Shown piece after piece: positions 11,335 to 19,961 of a DNA stretch of 64,000 nt (the stretch's first letter is position 1; every line of letters begins with the position of its first letter). The DNA lies in contig OZ240208.1 of NCBI GenBank assembly GCA_965197455.1, forward strand, positions 2,542,001 through 2,606,000, written 5' to 3'. Source of the DNA: JAGWBD01 sp965197455. GTDB taxonomy: Bacteria > Chloroflexota > Anaerolineae > Aggregatilineales > Phototrophicaceae. Below the pieces are notes generated by a model. It searched no databases. It saw only the letters and a program-made list of their open reading frames with translations, and was not told the origin of the DNA. The position numbers and the translations under genes were made by a program.

Positions 11335-12123
11335 ATGCGCAACAGCCGGGTGATGAAGAAGCTTCGCGCGGGCGAGCCAGTGCGCATCGCCATGCTCGGC
11401 CACGTGCTGCCGCCCTTCCTCGCCTACGCCGCCCACAGCGGCTACGATTGCATCTGGCTCGACATGGAGCACCACCCGCTGGATGATAGCGAAGTGCGTA
11501 CGCTGCTGGCCTTCGCGCAGCTCTTCGATATCGATTGTCTGGTGCGCCCCAACACACGTGAAAAGATGCACCTCGGCCGCTACCTGGAAGATGGCGCGGC
11601 CGGCCTGGCCATCCCGCAGGTCTCGACGGCTAAAGAGGTACGCGACCTGGTGGAAAAGGTGAAGTATCCGCCCCTCGGCGAACGCGGCATGGGCTCGCCC
11701 AACCTGCAGTCGCGCTACGGACTGGATGTTGCCGGCGATCACGAACCCCTGGCCGCCCACGCCCTGCGCGAGACTTTTCTGCTGGTGCAGCTGGAGACGC
11801 CGGCCGGCCTCGCCAACCTCGACGAGATGGCGGCGGTGCCCGGCTTCGAGGGCTTCTTCGTCGGGCCGACAGACCTGGCGCTGCGCATGCGCCTGGAGCC
11901 GGAAGACCGGCGCGTCAGCTATATGGAGACCCTGCGGCTGCTCAATGATGCCTGCCGGAAGAATGGCCTCGTTTGGGGCTCCAACCCGGCCAGCGCGGCC
12001 GAACTGCGTGATTTTCACGACATGGGCGCGCGGCTGCTGCTGTGGGGCGTGGACACGGGCCTGCTGCGCGCGGGTCTGGCGGCCTGCGCGCGCGAGCTGG
12101 ACGCGGTCACGGGAGCGCCTTGA
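11335..12123 (+). CDS. HpcH/HpaI family aldolase
   Basis: 262 residues of the class II pyruvate-dependent aldolase/citrate lyase beta family. Seen: WLDMEHHP near residue 40 (active-site region), QLETPAG near 150 and GFFVGPTDLA near 173. The Glu and Asp of the last two are the family's divalent metal ligands. Such enzymes cleave 4-hydroxy-2-oxo acids (for example 4-hydroxy-2-oxoheptanedioate) to pyruvate or a related oxoacid and an aldehyde. The start follows a GGGGGGACA purine run. The stop TGA overlaps the ATG of the next gene. Its place in the hydantoinase run suggests it acts on a breakdown intermediate; the exact compound is unknown. Confidence 0.9.
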   Translation: MRNSRVMKKLRAGEPVRIAMLGHVLPPFLAYAAHSGYDCIWLDMEHHPLDDSEVRTLLAFAQLFDIDCLVRPNTREKMHLGRYLEDGAAGLAIPQVSTAKEVRDLVEKVKYPPLGERGMGSPNLQSRYGLDVAGDHEPLAAHALRETFLLVQLETPAGLANLDEMAAVPGFEGFFVGPTDLALRMRLEPEDRRVSYMETLRLLNDACRKNGLVWGSNPASAAELRDFHDMGARLLLWGVDTGLLRAGLAACARELDAVTGAP

Positions 12124-12653
12124 TGGAGCGACTGCTCACGATATTTTCACCACAGTCGGCTGTGATAAGTTTCCTTTATCGTGCGCCCCTGCTGTTGTGG
12201 CGTATGGGACTCGGCTGGTTGCTGCCGCGCAGCATGCTGGTGCTGACCACCCGCGGGCGGGTGAGCGGCCTGCCGCGCCACACCATGCTGGAGCATGTCG
12301 CTCACGACGGTCGCGTCATCATTGGCAGCGCCTGGGGCGATCGCTCGCAATGGGCCCGCAACCTCGCGGCAGATCCCGTCATCAGCGCCGAGACCTGGTC
12401 CGGTGGCGTTACGCGCGGCAGGGTACGTGCGATTTCGGACGAATCGACCCTGCGGACATTGCAGGCCAGATTGATGCGCAGCCGTGATCCCGTGGCCAAC
12501 CAGATTAGTGACGCTACGTTTCTGTTCTGGCAAATCGAACCGGCAGACGTGACTGCGCCGGTACCTCTGGCGCGCGATTTGCGCTGTTTCCCGCCACTGC
12601 TGCCTGTACTGCTCGTCGTTCTGCTCCTGGCGCGCCAGGGAGGATCATTGTGA
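12123..12653 (+). CDS. Deazaflavin-type nitroreductase-family protein
   Basis: 176 residues resembling the DDN/F420-dependent or pyridoxamine-oxidase-like split-barrel proteins. The LTTRGRVSGLPRHTML segment near residue 40 is the usual cofactor-contact signature (TxGRxSGxxRxxxL), followed by GSAWGDRSQWARNL. The C-terminus is hydrophobic (LPVLLVVLLLARQ). These proteins use deazaflavin F420 or a related cofactor to reduce diverse substrates; cofactor choice cannot be settled here. It starts at ATG 12123, overlapping the aldolase stop, and its own TGA overlaps the GTG of hyuB, so it is embedded in the operon. Confidence 0.75.
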   Translation: MERLLTIFSPQSAVISFLYRAPLLLWRMGLGWLLPRSMLVLTTRGRVSGLPRHTMLEHVAHDGRVIIGSAWGDRSQWARNLAADPVISAETWSGGVTRGRVRAISDESTLRTLQARLMRSRDPVANQISDATFLFWQIEPADVTAPVPLARDLRCFPPLLPVLLVVLLLARQGGSL

Positions 12654-14221
12654 GCGTCGACGCCATCTCGCTCGAGGTGTTTCGCAGCCTGTTCGCCTCC
12701 ATCGCCGAGGAAATGGGCGAGACGCTGCGGCGCGCCAGCTTCAGCCCCAACATAAAGGAGCGCCTCGATTTCAGCTGCGCGGTCTTCGACGCCCAGGCGC
12801 GCATGGTCGCCCAGGCCGCGCACATCCCCGTGCACCTCGGCAGCATGCCCGCCTCGGTCGAGACGGCCGTGCGCGCCTTCGACGACTTTCACGAGGGCGA
12901 CGTCGTCGTGCTCAACGACCCCTGGGGCGGCGGCACCCATCTGCCGGACATCACCATGGTTTCGCCAGTCTTCGCCGCCGGCCGGGTTGCCTACTTCGTT
13001 GCCAGCCGCGCCCACCACGCCGACGTCGGCGGCATGACGCCCGGTTCCTTGCCACTCAGCACCGAAATCTACCAGGAAGGCATCATCATCCCGCCCGTCA
13101 AGTTGATGTACAGCGGCTGGCTCAGCGAAGGCCTGCTGGAGCTGATCACCGCCAACAGCCGCGACCCCGACGAGCGCGTGGGCGATCTGGAAGCGCAGCT
13201 GGCCGCGCACCGCGTGGGCGAGGACCGCATGAAGAACCTGATGATCAAACACGGGCCGCCGCGCGTGCAGGAGCACGCCGATGCGCTCATGGCCTATTCG
13301 CAGCGTATGACCGAAGCCGTCATCGAGGCAATCCCCGATGGTGAGTATCGCTTCGAGGATGCGCTGGAAGGCGACGGCCAGCGCGAATTCCGCATCCCCA
13401 TCTGCGCGACCGTGCGGGTGCAGGGCCGCCAGATGACGGTCGACTTTGCCGGCAGCGCGCCCCAGGTGCGCGGCAACCTGAACGCCGTCAGCGCCATCGT
13501 GCGCAGCGCCACCTGGTACTGCATTCGCCTGCTGGCCACGGAGGACGTGCCGGTCAACCACGGCTGCTTCAAGCCCGTTGCTGTGCACACGCCGCCGCAC
13601 AGCCTGCTCGACCCGGACTTCCCGGCGGGAGTCGCCGTCGGCAACACCGAGACCAGCCAGCGCATCGCCGACACGGTGCTGGGCGCCCTGGCGCAGGCCC
13701 TGCCCGGACGCATTCCGGCGGCCAGCTGCGGCTCGATGAGCAATTTCGTCTGCGGCGGCGTGCAGGACGGGCAGCAGTTCGTTTACTATGAGACCATTGG
13801 CGGCGGCCATGGCGGCGGGCCGCAGGCGCCGGGCATCAGTGGCCGCCACGCCCACATGACCAACACGCTCAACACGCCGGTCGAGGCGCTGGAGCAGGCG
13901 CTGCCCATGCGCGTGCTGGATTACGGTTTGCGCCAGGGTTCCGGAGGAGCCGGTCGTCATGGTGGCGGCGAGGGCATCCGGCGCCGCTTCGAGTTCCTTC
14001 ATCCGGCCACCCTGACGGTCAACAGCGAGCGGCGCATTTACGCGCCCTGGGGCCTGGCGGGCGGCGGGTCCGGCGCCTGCGGCAGCAACCGTTTGCTGCG
14101 CGACGGGCAGGAAAGCGAACTGGGCGGCAAGTATAGTGGCGAGCTGCAGGCCGGCGACATCGTCATAGTGGAGACGCCCGGTGGCGGCGGCTGGGGTTCA
14201 GCCCCGGCAAAGCCGGAATGA
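12650..14221 (+). CDS. hyuB: Hydantoinase B / 5-oxoprolinase-like subunit
   Basis: 523 residues of the HyuB family, the partner of HyuA. Landmarks are the N-terminal EEMGETLRRASFSPNIKERLD region, NDPWGGGTHLPDI near residue 90, HHADVGG near 122, GGGHGGGP near 384 and the C-terminal ETPGGGGWG. The length is normal for a free-standing B subunit. The GTG start is preceded by AGGGAGGAT, one of the strongest ribosome sites in the operon, and overlaps the previous stop by four bases. Usually hyuA and hyuB are adjacent; here four genes lie between them. Confidence 0.93.
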   Translation: MSVDAISLEVFRSLFASIAEEMGETLRRASFSPNIKERLDFSCAVFDAQARMVAQAAHIPVHLGSMPASVETAVRAFDDFHEGDVVVLNDPWGGGTHLPDITMVSPVFAAGRVAYFVASRAHHADVGGMTPGSLPLSTEIYQEGIIIPPVKLMYSGWLSEGLLELITANSRDPDERVGDLEAQLAAHRVGEDRMKNLMIKHGPPRVQEHADALMAYSQRMTEAVIEAIPDGEYRFEDALEGDGQREFRIPICATVRVQGRQMTVDFAGSAPQVRGNLNAVSAIVRSATWYCIRLLATEDVPVNHGCFKPVAVHTPPHSLLDPDFPAGVAVGNTETSQRIADTVLGALAQALPGRIPAASCGSMSNFVCGGVQDGQQFVYYETIGGGHGGGPQAPGISGRHAHMTNTLNTPVEALEQALPMRVLDYGLRQGSGGAGRHGGGEGIRRRFEFLHPATLTVNSERRIYAPWGLAGGGSGACGSNRLLRDGQESELGGKYSGELQAGDIVIVETPGGGGWGSAPAKPE

Positions 14222-14267
14222 ACGCGCTGCGCCGTCAGACACAAACAGGGAGAAACGACCCGACATA

Positions 14268-15200
14268 ATGGACAAGCTCATCCTCACCGCAGCCATCACC
14301 GGCGCCATGACCTTACCGACGCAGACGGAACATCTGCCACTTACGCCGCAGCAGCTTATCGATGACGCCGTCGCCTGCGCCGAAGCCGGCGCGACCTCCA
14401 TCCACATCCACGGGCGCGACCCGGTCGACGCATCGCCCTCGCATGACCAGGAGGTGTTTGGCCAGGTGCTGCGCGGCATCCGCGAGCGCTGTGACGCGGT
14501 CGTCGTGCCCACCACCGGCGGCGGCGTTCTCATGACGCCGGAGCAACGCCTGCAGGTCGTGTCCACCTGGCAGCCCGAAATGGCCACCTGCAACATGGGC
14601 TCGATCAACTTCTCCATTCACCGCGTGGCGCGCCGCTACCGCAGCGAGGACTGGAAGTACGACTGGGAAGAGGACTACGTCAAGGGCACCGAAAACTTCA
14701 TCTTCCCCAACACCTTCCGCAGCATTCGCACTTTCATCGACACCATGAACGCCAACGAGACGCGCCCGGAATTCGAGCTTTATGACGTTGGCCACATCTA
14801 CAATCTGGAGCATTTCATCGTGCAGGGCATCGTGCGCACGCCGCTGTGGCTGCAGTTTGTGCTGGGCGTGACCGGCGGCATTCGCGCCACCATCTACGAC
14901 CTGGTGCACATGCTCAACACCGCCGACCGCGTCATTGGCCGCGAGAACTACAACTGGTCGGTGATCGGCGTCGGCTATCCGCAGGAGTTCGAGATTGCGA
15001 CGACCGCCATGTTCCTCGGCGGCCATGTGCGCGTGGGCCTGGAGGACAACCTCTTTGTGCGGCGGCGGCAGCTGGCCAGCAACGTGGAACTGGTGACGCG
15101 CATGCGCAATATTGCCGAAGAATTTGAGCGCGAACTGGCCACTCCGGCCGAGCTACGCAAATTTCTGGAGCTGAAGGGACTCGACAAAGTCGGCTACTGA
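14268..15200 (+). CDS. Beta-keto acid cleavage enzyme (BKACE/Kce family)
   Basis: 310 residues of the zinc-dependent BKACE family, which cleaves beta-keto acids with acetyl-CoA (3-keto-5-aminohexanoate cleavage enzyme is the type member). The zinc ligands fit: H-x-H in SIHIHGRDP near residues 46-48, and a Glu in VGLEDN near 259. PTTGGG near residue 83 and the C-terminal RRRQLASNVELV segment are also typical. ATG 14268 lies 47 bases after hyuB. As the last gene of the run it would feed acyl-CoA products to central metabolism. The 3' end overlaps the convergent TIR gene by seven bases. The specific keto acid is not predictable. Confidence 0.9.
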   Translation: MDKLILTAAITGAMTLPTQTEHLPLTPQQLIDDAVACAEAGATSIHIHGRDPVDASPSHDQEVFGQVLRGIRERCDAVVVPTTGGGVLMTPEQRLQVVSTWQPEMATCNMGSINFSIHRVARRYRSEDWKYDWEEDYVKGTENFIFPNTFRSIRTFIDTMNANETRPEFELYDVGHIYNLEHFIVQGIVRTPLWLQFVLGVTGGIRATIYDLVHMLNTADRVIGRENYNWSVIGVGYPQEFEIATTAMFLGGHVRVGLEDNLFVRRRQLASNVELVTRMRNIAEEFERELATPAELRKFLELKGLDKVGY

Positions 15201-15751
15201 GAACGTCCGTGCAGCAGGCGCTGGCGCATGTGGCTGACGCGGCGGCGCACGGTGCGCGTACTGACGTTCCGCGCGGCGGCGATATCACGATAGTTGCGGC
15301 CCTCGGCGACTTCCATGCAGATCATGTACTCCTCGAGGCTCAGCAACGAGTGGCGCAGCTGGCCTGCCGGCGCTTGCGCGTCCTGCAGGCTCGTCGCGGG
15401 CAGACTGTCCAGCAGCGCCTGAGTGACCTCGCCGTCAAACTCGATGTATTGCAAATGCGCCAGGGCGTCGAAGGAATGCCCGGCCAGCGCCAGCGGGAAT
15501 ATGGGCCGCTTGTAGCGAAAGGCGATGGCCAGTTCCATCTCGACCCAGGGCGAGCGCTCCGCCGCGGGGGACATGAGCACCAGCAGCGCCGCACAGTCGC
15601 GCGCGGCCTGCGTGAGCTGATGCAGCCAGCGTTCGCCCGGGCGCAGGCCACCGTCGAACCACAGCACATGATCACTCGCCTCCAGGCCAGCTGCCAGGCG
15701 TTGCGCCATGCTGCGATCTGTATGGCTGTAGCTAAGAAAAAGCTGGGCCAT
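15194..15751 (-). CDS. TIR domain protein with C-terminal helix-turn-helix
   Basis: 185 residues. Residues 1 to about 115 form a TIR domain: FLSYSHTDRSMAQRL box 1, WFDGGLRPGERW near the BB loop, and SPWVEMELAIAFR carrying the Glu that is catalytic in NAD-cleaving TIRs. Residues about 140-185 (RDIAAARNVSTRTVRRRVSHMRQRLL) form a helix-turn-helix of the sigma-region-4/LuxR kind. Bacterial TIR proteins act in NAD depletion defence or as scaffolds; a fused HTH suggests a DNA-binding or autoregulated version. The start has GGAGGAGG upstream and a TATACT box 21 bases before ATG. No known defence partner (SMODS, STING, Thoeris ThsA) is adjacent. Confidence 0.85.
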   Translation of the reverse strand: MAQLFLSYSHTDRSMAQRLAAGLEASDHVLWFDGGLRPGERWLHQLTQAARDCAALLVLMSPAAERSPWVEMELAIAFRYKRPIFPLALAGHSFDALAHLQYIEFDGEVTQALLDSLPATSLQDAQAPAGQLRHSLLSLEEYMICMEVAEGRNYRDIAAARNVSTRTVRRRVSHMRQRLLHGRSQ

Positions 15752-15771
15752 GCGCGCCTCCTCCGGCCTTC

Positions 15772-15777
15772 AGTATA
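15772..15777 (-). promoter_or_regulatory. -10 element upstream of the TIR-HTH gene
   Basis: On the minus strand these bases read TATACT, 21 bases before the ATG at 15751 and ahead of its GGAGGAGG ribosome site. No -35 was recognised. Confidence 0.4.
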
Positions 15778-15826
15778 GGGGCGGATGGCCATCTGTTGCG
15801 CGAATCGTCACAGGTGTGCGGCTGGC

Positions 15827-18082
15827 TCAGACGCCCTCGTCCAGGGTCTCCAGCGCGATGTCGAAAAAGGCCGGTTGTTGCGTCTGTTCGCTGATGGCGG
15901 AGACAGCGAAAGCGACCGCTTCGTCTGGCACAATGCGGAAGTTCCACGCGCCACTGCGAGTCAGGTCGTCCGGGCCGATGAGGCGGCGCACGCGCGGCGG
16001 GCCGTCGCTGTGGCCGCTGGAGAGGTATTGCAGCAGGAAGCGCTGCGGCACGAAGTTGTCGCGTCGCTGCCAGCCCTGCAGGGTCCAGCCAGCCTCGTCC
16101 TGCGCATCATCGTGGAAGTCGAGCTCGGGAATGCGGATGTTGTCGAGCGCGAGGCCCAGGTCGTCGACATCCGGCGGGCTGACGTATTCGAAGCGCAGCA
16201 GAATCTCCTGGCCGGCGTAGGCGCCCAGATCAATCTCGTGTGACAGCCACAGGGGCGGCCGCGGCCGCTGCCGCAGCGGGTGCGCGCCGAGGGTGACGGG
16301 GATGACGAGGCGCTCCTCGTCGCGAAGGATGGTGAAGTCGAGCGTGTCGCCCGGCGCGTGGCGATTCAGCAGCGGAAAGATGCCGTCACCCTGCGCCCAG
16401 TCGGCGCCGCCCTGCCCGATGATGAGGTCGCCCGCCCGCAGTTCGCTGGCGCTGGCCGGGCCGTCGGGCGTCACCTCGGTGACCAGGTTCTGTTGATCGC
16501 CGCCCAGCATGATGCCCATGAAGGGAAAGGGCTGCGGCGCGTCGTTGTTGCTGACTCCGGTCAGGCCGGGCCCGTAGGTCAGGCCGTGGCGGTTACCATG
16601 GCGCGCATGAGTCCCGTCCAGCAGCTGCCAGCTGACGCCATCGTCAGCGGAGGCCGCCACGTAGACGTAGCTGCGCTGGTCGGCCAGCAGGTGCCAGCTG
16701 TCGAACTGCAGGGTGGCGCGCGTGACCTCACCCAGGTCGATGCGGCGGGTGAGCGTGTGGTCGCGGTTGCTGCCCTTGCCGCTCCAGTAGAAGCGGTTGC
16801 TGATGTCATCGCCTTGCGGCAGCGGCAGCAGCGCGCTTTCGTCGGCGCCGTGGAACAGCAGGCGGAAGCTGGCCGGCTGCTCGTTCAGCACATAGAAGAA
16901 GCGTGTGCCGAACTGGCGCAGGGGCACGTCACGCAGCGCGGCATCAAGTTGATTATCGAAGGCGAAGCCGACGGGCAGGCTTTCCTCCGGCAGCTCTTCC
17001 ACAAGCAGGGTGTAACGCCCGTCCACCAGGGGCTCTGGCGGCAGCAGGGCGCCCGCGCTGGCGATCACGAAATCGGCGAAAAGATCCAGCCCGGTGGCCG
17101 GTTGCCCGGTCAGCGCATCGTCGTGGTCAATGGCGGCCAGCGCGCCATCCAGCGCGTCCAATCCCTGGGCCGGCTGCAGGAAAAGATGCTGAAACAGTTC
17201 AAAGCCGAAGCGCAACAGCAGATAATCCAGGAAGAGTTGCTGGACGCTGCCGACGCCTGGCGTGGCGGGGCCGGCCACCTGCGCCAGCGGAAGGTCGGGT
17301 GCTTCAAGATAGTACTCAGGCGCGTTGTCCAGCACCTGCTGCTGGCCCATCAGACGCGCCGGGACGTAGTTCGCCAGTGCGCGCCGCAGCCACAACGACT
17401 GCTGCGGGGCGTGCGTTTGCGAGAGGAACTCAAAGTGGGCCGCCGTAATCAGCGTGACCCAGGCGGGTGAGTGCAGCGGCTCGCTGCCCAGCGCCGTCGC
17501 ATCCAGCAGCAGGATCTCATGCTGGTTGCTGAAGCCGCCTGGCGCCAGCGTCACCGGCAACAGGTCGGCCTGGGGCAGGGCCGCCGCCTCGATCGCGCTG
17601 CCGTTGACGAAGAGCAGGAAGAGGTGCGGGTCATTGTCGACGTCTGGCAGGGACAGCAGGCTGAAAGGCTCGCCGATGGCGCCGAAGCCTGGCAGCAGCG
17701 TCGGGTCGCCGTGGACGGTGCGCAGTCGTTGCGTCAGCAAGAGGGGCTCAAGCCCGACAGCCATTTCGCCCAGACCCTGTGCGTCATACGCCAGGCCCTC
17801 CTCAACCCACAGGTAGAGGGTGTTCGTGGCGGCGACCAGGGTGGCCGTCACGCTTTGGGGTTCGCTGGCTTCGGGGCGGCTGACGTAAAAGGTTTCGCGC
17901 GCGCCGGCTTCGTAGATGGGCGTGAGGGGCGGCAACGGCACTGCGCCCTCCAGCCCGCCCAGGCGTTGCGCCAGCTCCAGGGGGTCGCGCGCGCCGGCCT
18001 CCTGCGCAGCTGTCGGCCAGACGCAGAGCAGCAGCAACAGAAATGCGAGGCTGCCGCGCAGCGGTCGTCTGGCTGTGGTCAT
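15827..18082 (-). CDS. Secreted M6-like (immune inhibitor A type) protein with PDZ, apparently protease-dead
   Basis: 751 residues with a signal peptide (LAFLLLLLCVWPTAAQ, cleavage near 26). The N-terminal half resembles secreted M6-type metallopeptidases of Chloroflexota. Where the zinc site should be (AAHEFQH ... WLNEGLAEY), it reads AAHFEFL ... WLRRALANY, so HExxH and the downstream Glu are lost. The C-terminal part has two halves of a beta-sandwich (about residues 430-500 and 620-660, the second with WLSHEIDLGAYAGQEILLRF) separated by a PDZ domain near 525-610 (MGIMLGG ... ASELRAGDLIIGQGG). It is probably an extracellular binding protein rather than a peptidase. It is followed downstream by the TIR gene and preceded by the DUF3048 gene, all leftward. 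Confidence 0.75.
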   Translation of the reverse strand: MTTARRPLRGSLAFLLLLLCVWPTAAQEAGARDPLELAQRLGGLEGAVPLPPLTPIYEAGARETFYVSRPEASEPQSVTATLVAATNTLYLWVEEGLAYDAQGLGEMAVGLEPLLLTQRLRTVHGDPTLLPGFGAIGEPFSLLSLPDVDNDPHLFLLFVNGSAIEAAALPQADLLPVTLAPGGFSNQHEILLLDATALGSEPLHSPAWVTLITAAHFEFLSQTHAPQQSLWLRRALANYVPARLMGQQQVLDNAPEYYLEAPDLPLAQVAGPATPGVGSVQQLFLDYLLLRFGFELFQHLFLQPAQGLDALDGALAAIDHDDALTGQPATGLDLFADFVIASAGALLPPEPLVDGRYTLLVEELPEESLPVGFAFDNQLDAALRDVPLRQFGTRFFYVLNEQPASFRLLFHGADESALLPLPQGDDISNRFYWSGKGSNRDHTLTRRIDLGEVTRATLQFDSWHLLADQRSYVYVAASADDGVSWQLLDGTHARHGNRHGLTYGPGLTGVSNNDAPQPFPFMGIMLGGDQQNLVTEVTPDGPASASELRAGDLIIGQGGADWAQGDGIFPLLNRHAPGDTLDFTILRDEERLVIPVTLGAHPLRQRPRPPLWLSHEIDLGAYAGQEILLRFEYVSPPDVDDLGLALDNIRIPELDFHDDAQDEAGWTLQGWQRRDNFVPQRFLLQYLSSGHSDGPPRVRRLIGPDDLTRSGAWNFRIVPDEAVAFAVSAISEQTQQPAFFDIALETLDEGV

Positions 18083-18163
18083 CGGCGCTCCCCTTCGCCC
18101 CTTGCATGGGGCCGCCAGTGTAGTGGCGCGGCCCCTTTGCCGCCAGCGACTCTCACGCTGCGC

Positions 18164-19222
18164 TCACGCGCCCTCAGCGTGGACTGTTACGCCTTCCTGG
18201 CCGACCTGTTGCGCGGGCGGGCGCATGACCTGCAGCCAGGTGTTGCCTGGTTTCAGGGCCAGCGGCTCGTCATTGAGGTCGCTGAACTGCAGCAGGGACG
18301 CGGATTCCGGACGCTGCCAGCGAACCTGGTATTGTCGGCCGTCGCGAAAGAGCAGCGCCTCGCCGCCGGAGCTCAGGTCAATCTCGATGCTGTAATGCGT
18401 GACGCCCTGCCACACGCTTTCGACGATGTCGGTGAAGCGGTGTTGCGCGTAGAGCGCGATTACATTGGCCGCCTGCAACTGCCGGTCGGTCGCGGCCTCG
18501 TGGTGCGGCTCGTCGTCCGCGAAACGCAGGTAGTGGCCCGTGACGTCGTCGTATTCCCAGCGCACCTGGGCCGCCAGGTAGCGCAGGTCAATGGCCAGGG
18601 CCGGGCCGCTGTCGCCGTCGGGCGGCTCTGCCTGAAACACCAGGCCCTGCAGGTCAGGAATGGTGGCCACATTTTCGCGCAGGGCCAGATCGCCGAGGGC
18701 CGCTGTGTTGACGAAGAGGTTGTGCGGCGACGGGATGTCGGGGTCGCGCCAGTAGTAGGGCGAGTTGTAAAGTACGCCCATGAAGAGACGTTCCGGGTGC
18801 GCGCTGGCGTTCAGCAGGGCCTCCACGCCGATGCTGGCGCCGGACCAGGCCAGCAGCCCCTGCACCATCGGCAGCAGCTCGAGATCGATGAGACGCGCGC
18901 TGCGGATTGAGCCGACGCGTTGGGGCCGCTGCCCGTGGTAGATGGCCGAAAAGCGCGTCAGGCCGCCCTCGGCGTAGTGCTCGAAGACCAGGTCCGCGTC
19001 CTCAAGGCCCGCCTGCGGGCGCACGCTGGCCGGAGCGTTGGAAATCTTGGCGATAACCGGGTTGCGCAACAGGTACTCCGGCGCGGGCGCGGGCAGCCCG
19101 GTCAAGGGGTTAATGGCGACGAGTTCATCAGGCACGCTTTCTTCCTGTGCGCGGATGCCGGCCAGCGGCAGCGCGGCCAGCAACAGGGCCAGACAAATGA
19201 GACCTGCGACGCGTTGCTGCAC
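18164..19222 (-). CDS. DUF3048 (YerB-like) exported protein
   Basis: 352 residues from GTG 19222, with an N-terminal signal segment (VAGLICLALLLAALPLAG). NPLTGLPAP, ARPQ-like SVRPQAGLEDADLVFEHYAEGG, RVGSIRSARL and the late TDIVESVWQGVTHYSI region are hallmarks of the two-part DUF3048 fold. These proteins act outside the membrane in many Firmicutes and Chloroflexota; their biochemical role is not established. The start was chosen because AAGGGAGGGTG stands six bases upstream and it leaves a proper signal peptide; an upstream extension to 19399 would bury it. It is divergent from thiN. Confidence 0.85.
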   Translation of the reverse strand: MQQRVAGLICLALLLAALPLAGIRAQEESVPDELVAINPLTGLPAPAPEYLLRNPVIAKISNAPASVRPQAGLEDADLVFEHYAEGGLTRFSAIYHGQRPQRVGSIRSARLIDLELLPMVQGLLAWSGASIGVEALLNASAHPERLFMGVLYNSPYYWRDPDIPSPHNLFVNTAALGDLALRENVATIPDLQGLVFQAEPPDGDSGPALAIDLRYLAAQVRWEYDDVTGHYLRFADDEPHHEAATDRQLQAANVIALYAQHRFTDIVESVWQGVTHYSIEIDLSSGGEALLFRDGRQYQVRWQRPESASLLQFSDLNDEPLALKPGNTWLQVMRPPAQQVGQEGVTVHAEGA

Positions 19223-19298
19223 GTGGGCACCCTCCCTTGCGACTGTGACAGCCGCAGTGTACCTTAGCCAGGCTTGCGCAGGCAGGCTGCAGAGGATG

Positions 19299-19961
19299 AT
19301 GACCGGACACAAACAGGCGCTGATCTTCGCCAACGGCAGTCTCGCCGCCGGGCCGCTGTTGCGCGAGACCCGCGCTGCCATGCCGGGGGCGCTGGTCATC
19401 GCGGCCGATGGCGGCGCCCACCTGGCGCGCGACTACGGCCTCGCCGTGGATGTCGTCATCGGCGACATGGACTCGATTGACGCACAGACGCTGGCGCAGT
19501 TGCAGCATGACGGCGCGCAGATTCTGCGGCATCCGCCCGACAAGGATGAGACCGACCTCGAGCTGGCGCTGATATGGGCCGCGGCCAGCGGCATCCGCTG
19601 TCTGCGCGTTTTCGGCGCGCTGGGCAGCCGGCTCGACCAGACCCTGGCGAACGTGTCGCTGCTGGCCCTGCCGCAACTGCGCGACTGTGACGTGCAACTG
19701 ATCGACGGCAGCCAGAGGGCCTGGCTGCTGCGCCCGGGCGCGCATGAACTAACCGGCGCGCCAGGCGACACCGTCTCGCTGCTGCCCCTGCACGGCCCGG
19801 TGCTAGGCCTGGTGAGCGACGGTCTGTGCTGGGAGCTGCGCGACGAAGCGCTGCTGACTGGCCCGGCGCGCGGCATCAGCAACGTGCTGGGCGGGCCGCG
19901 GGCGAGCCTGCGCTTCAGCGAGGGCCTGCTGCTCATCGTATATACGCGGGGGCGCGCATGA
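19299..19961 (+). CDS. thiN: Thiamine pyrophosphokinase
   Basis: 220 residues of the bacterial ThiN type, transferring pyrophosphate from ATP to thiamine to make thiamine diphosphate. Seen are the N-terminal FANGS, AADGGAHLARDYG, GDMDSI (metal-binding Asp cluster), PPDKDETDLELAL and GALGSRLDQTLAN motifs in order, and the C-terminal GxSN-like RGISNVLG. GAGG lies directly before two consecutive ATGs (19296 and 19299); the second has the better spacing. The stop overlaps the next gene's ATG (ATGA). No TPP riboswitch is visible upstream. Confidence 0.92.
   Translation: MTGHKQALIFANGSLAAGPLLRETRAAMPGALVIAADGGAHLARDYGLAVDVVIGDMDSIDAQTLAQLQHDGAQILRHPPDKDETDLELALIWAAASGIRCLRVFGALGSRLDQTLANVSLLALPQLRDCDVQLIDGSQRAWLLRPGAHELTGAPGDTVSLLPLHGPVLGLVSDGLCWELRDEALLTGPARGISNVLGGPRASLRFSEGLLLIVYTRGRA

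Noticed and set aside
12302..14002. 566-codon minus-strand frame opposite hyuB and the DDN-like gene
   Set aside because: Shadow of GC-rich codons of the real genes; His/Ala/Gly/Arg-rich translation without family features.
19223..19298. TPP riboswitch upstream of thiN
   Set aside because: The gap is only about 75 bases and lacks the CTGAGA and related conserved TPP elements.
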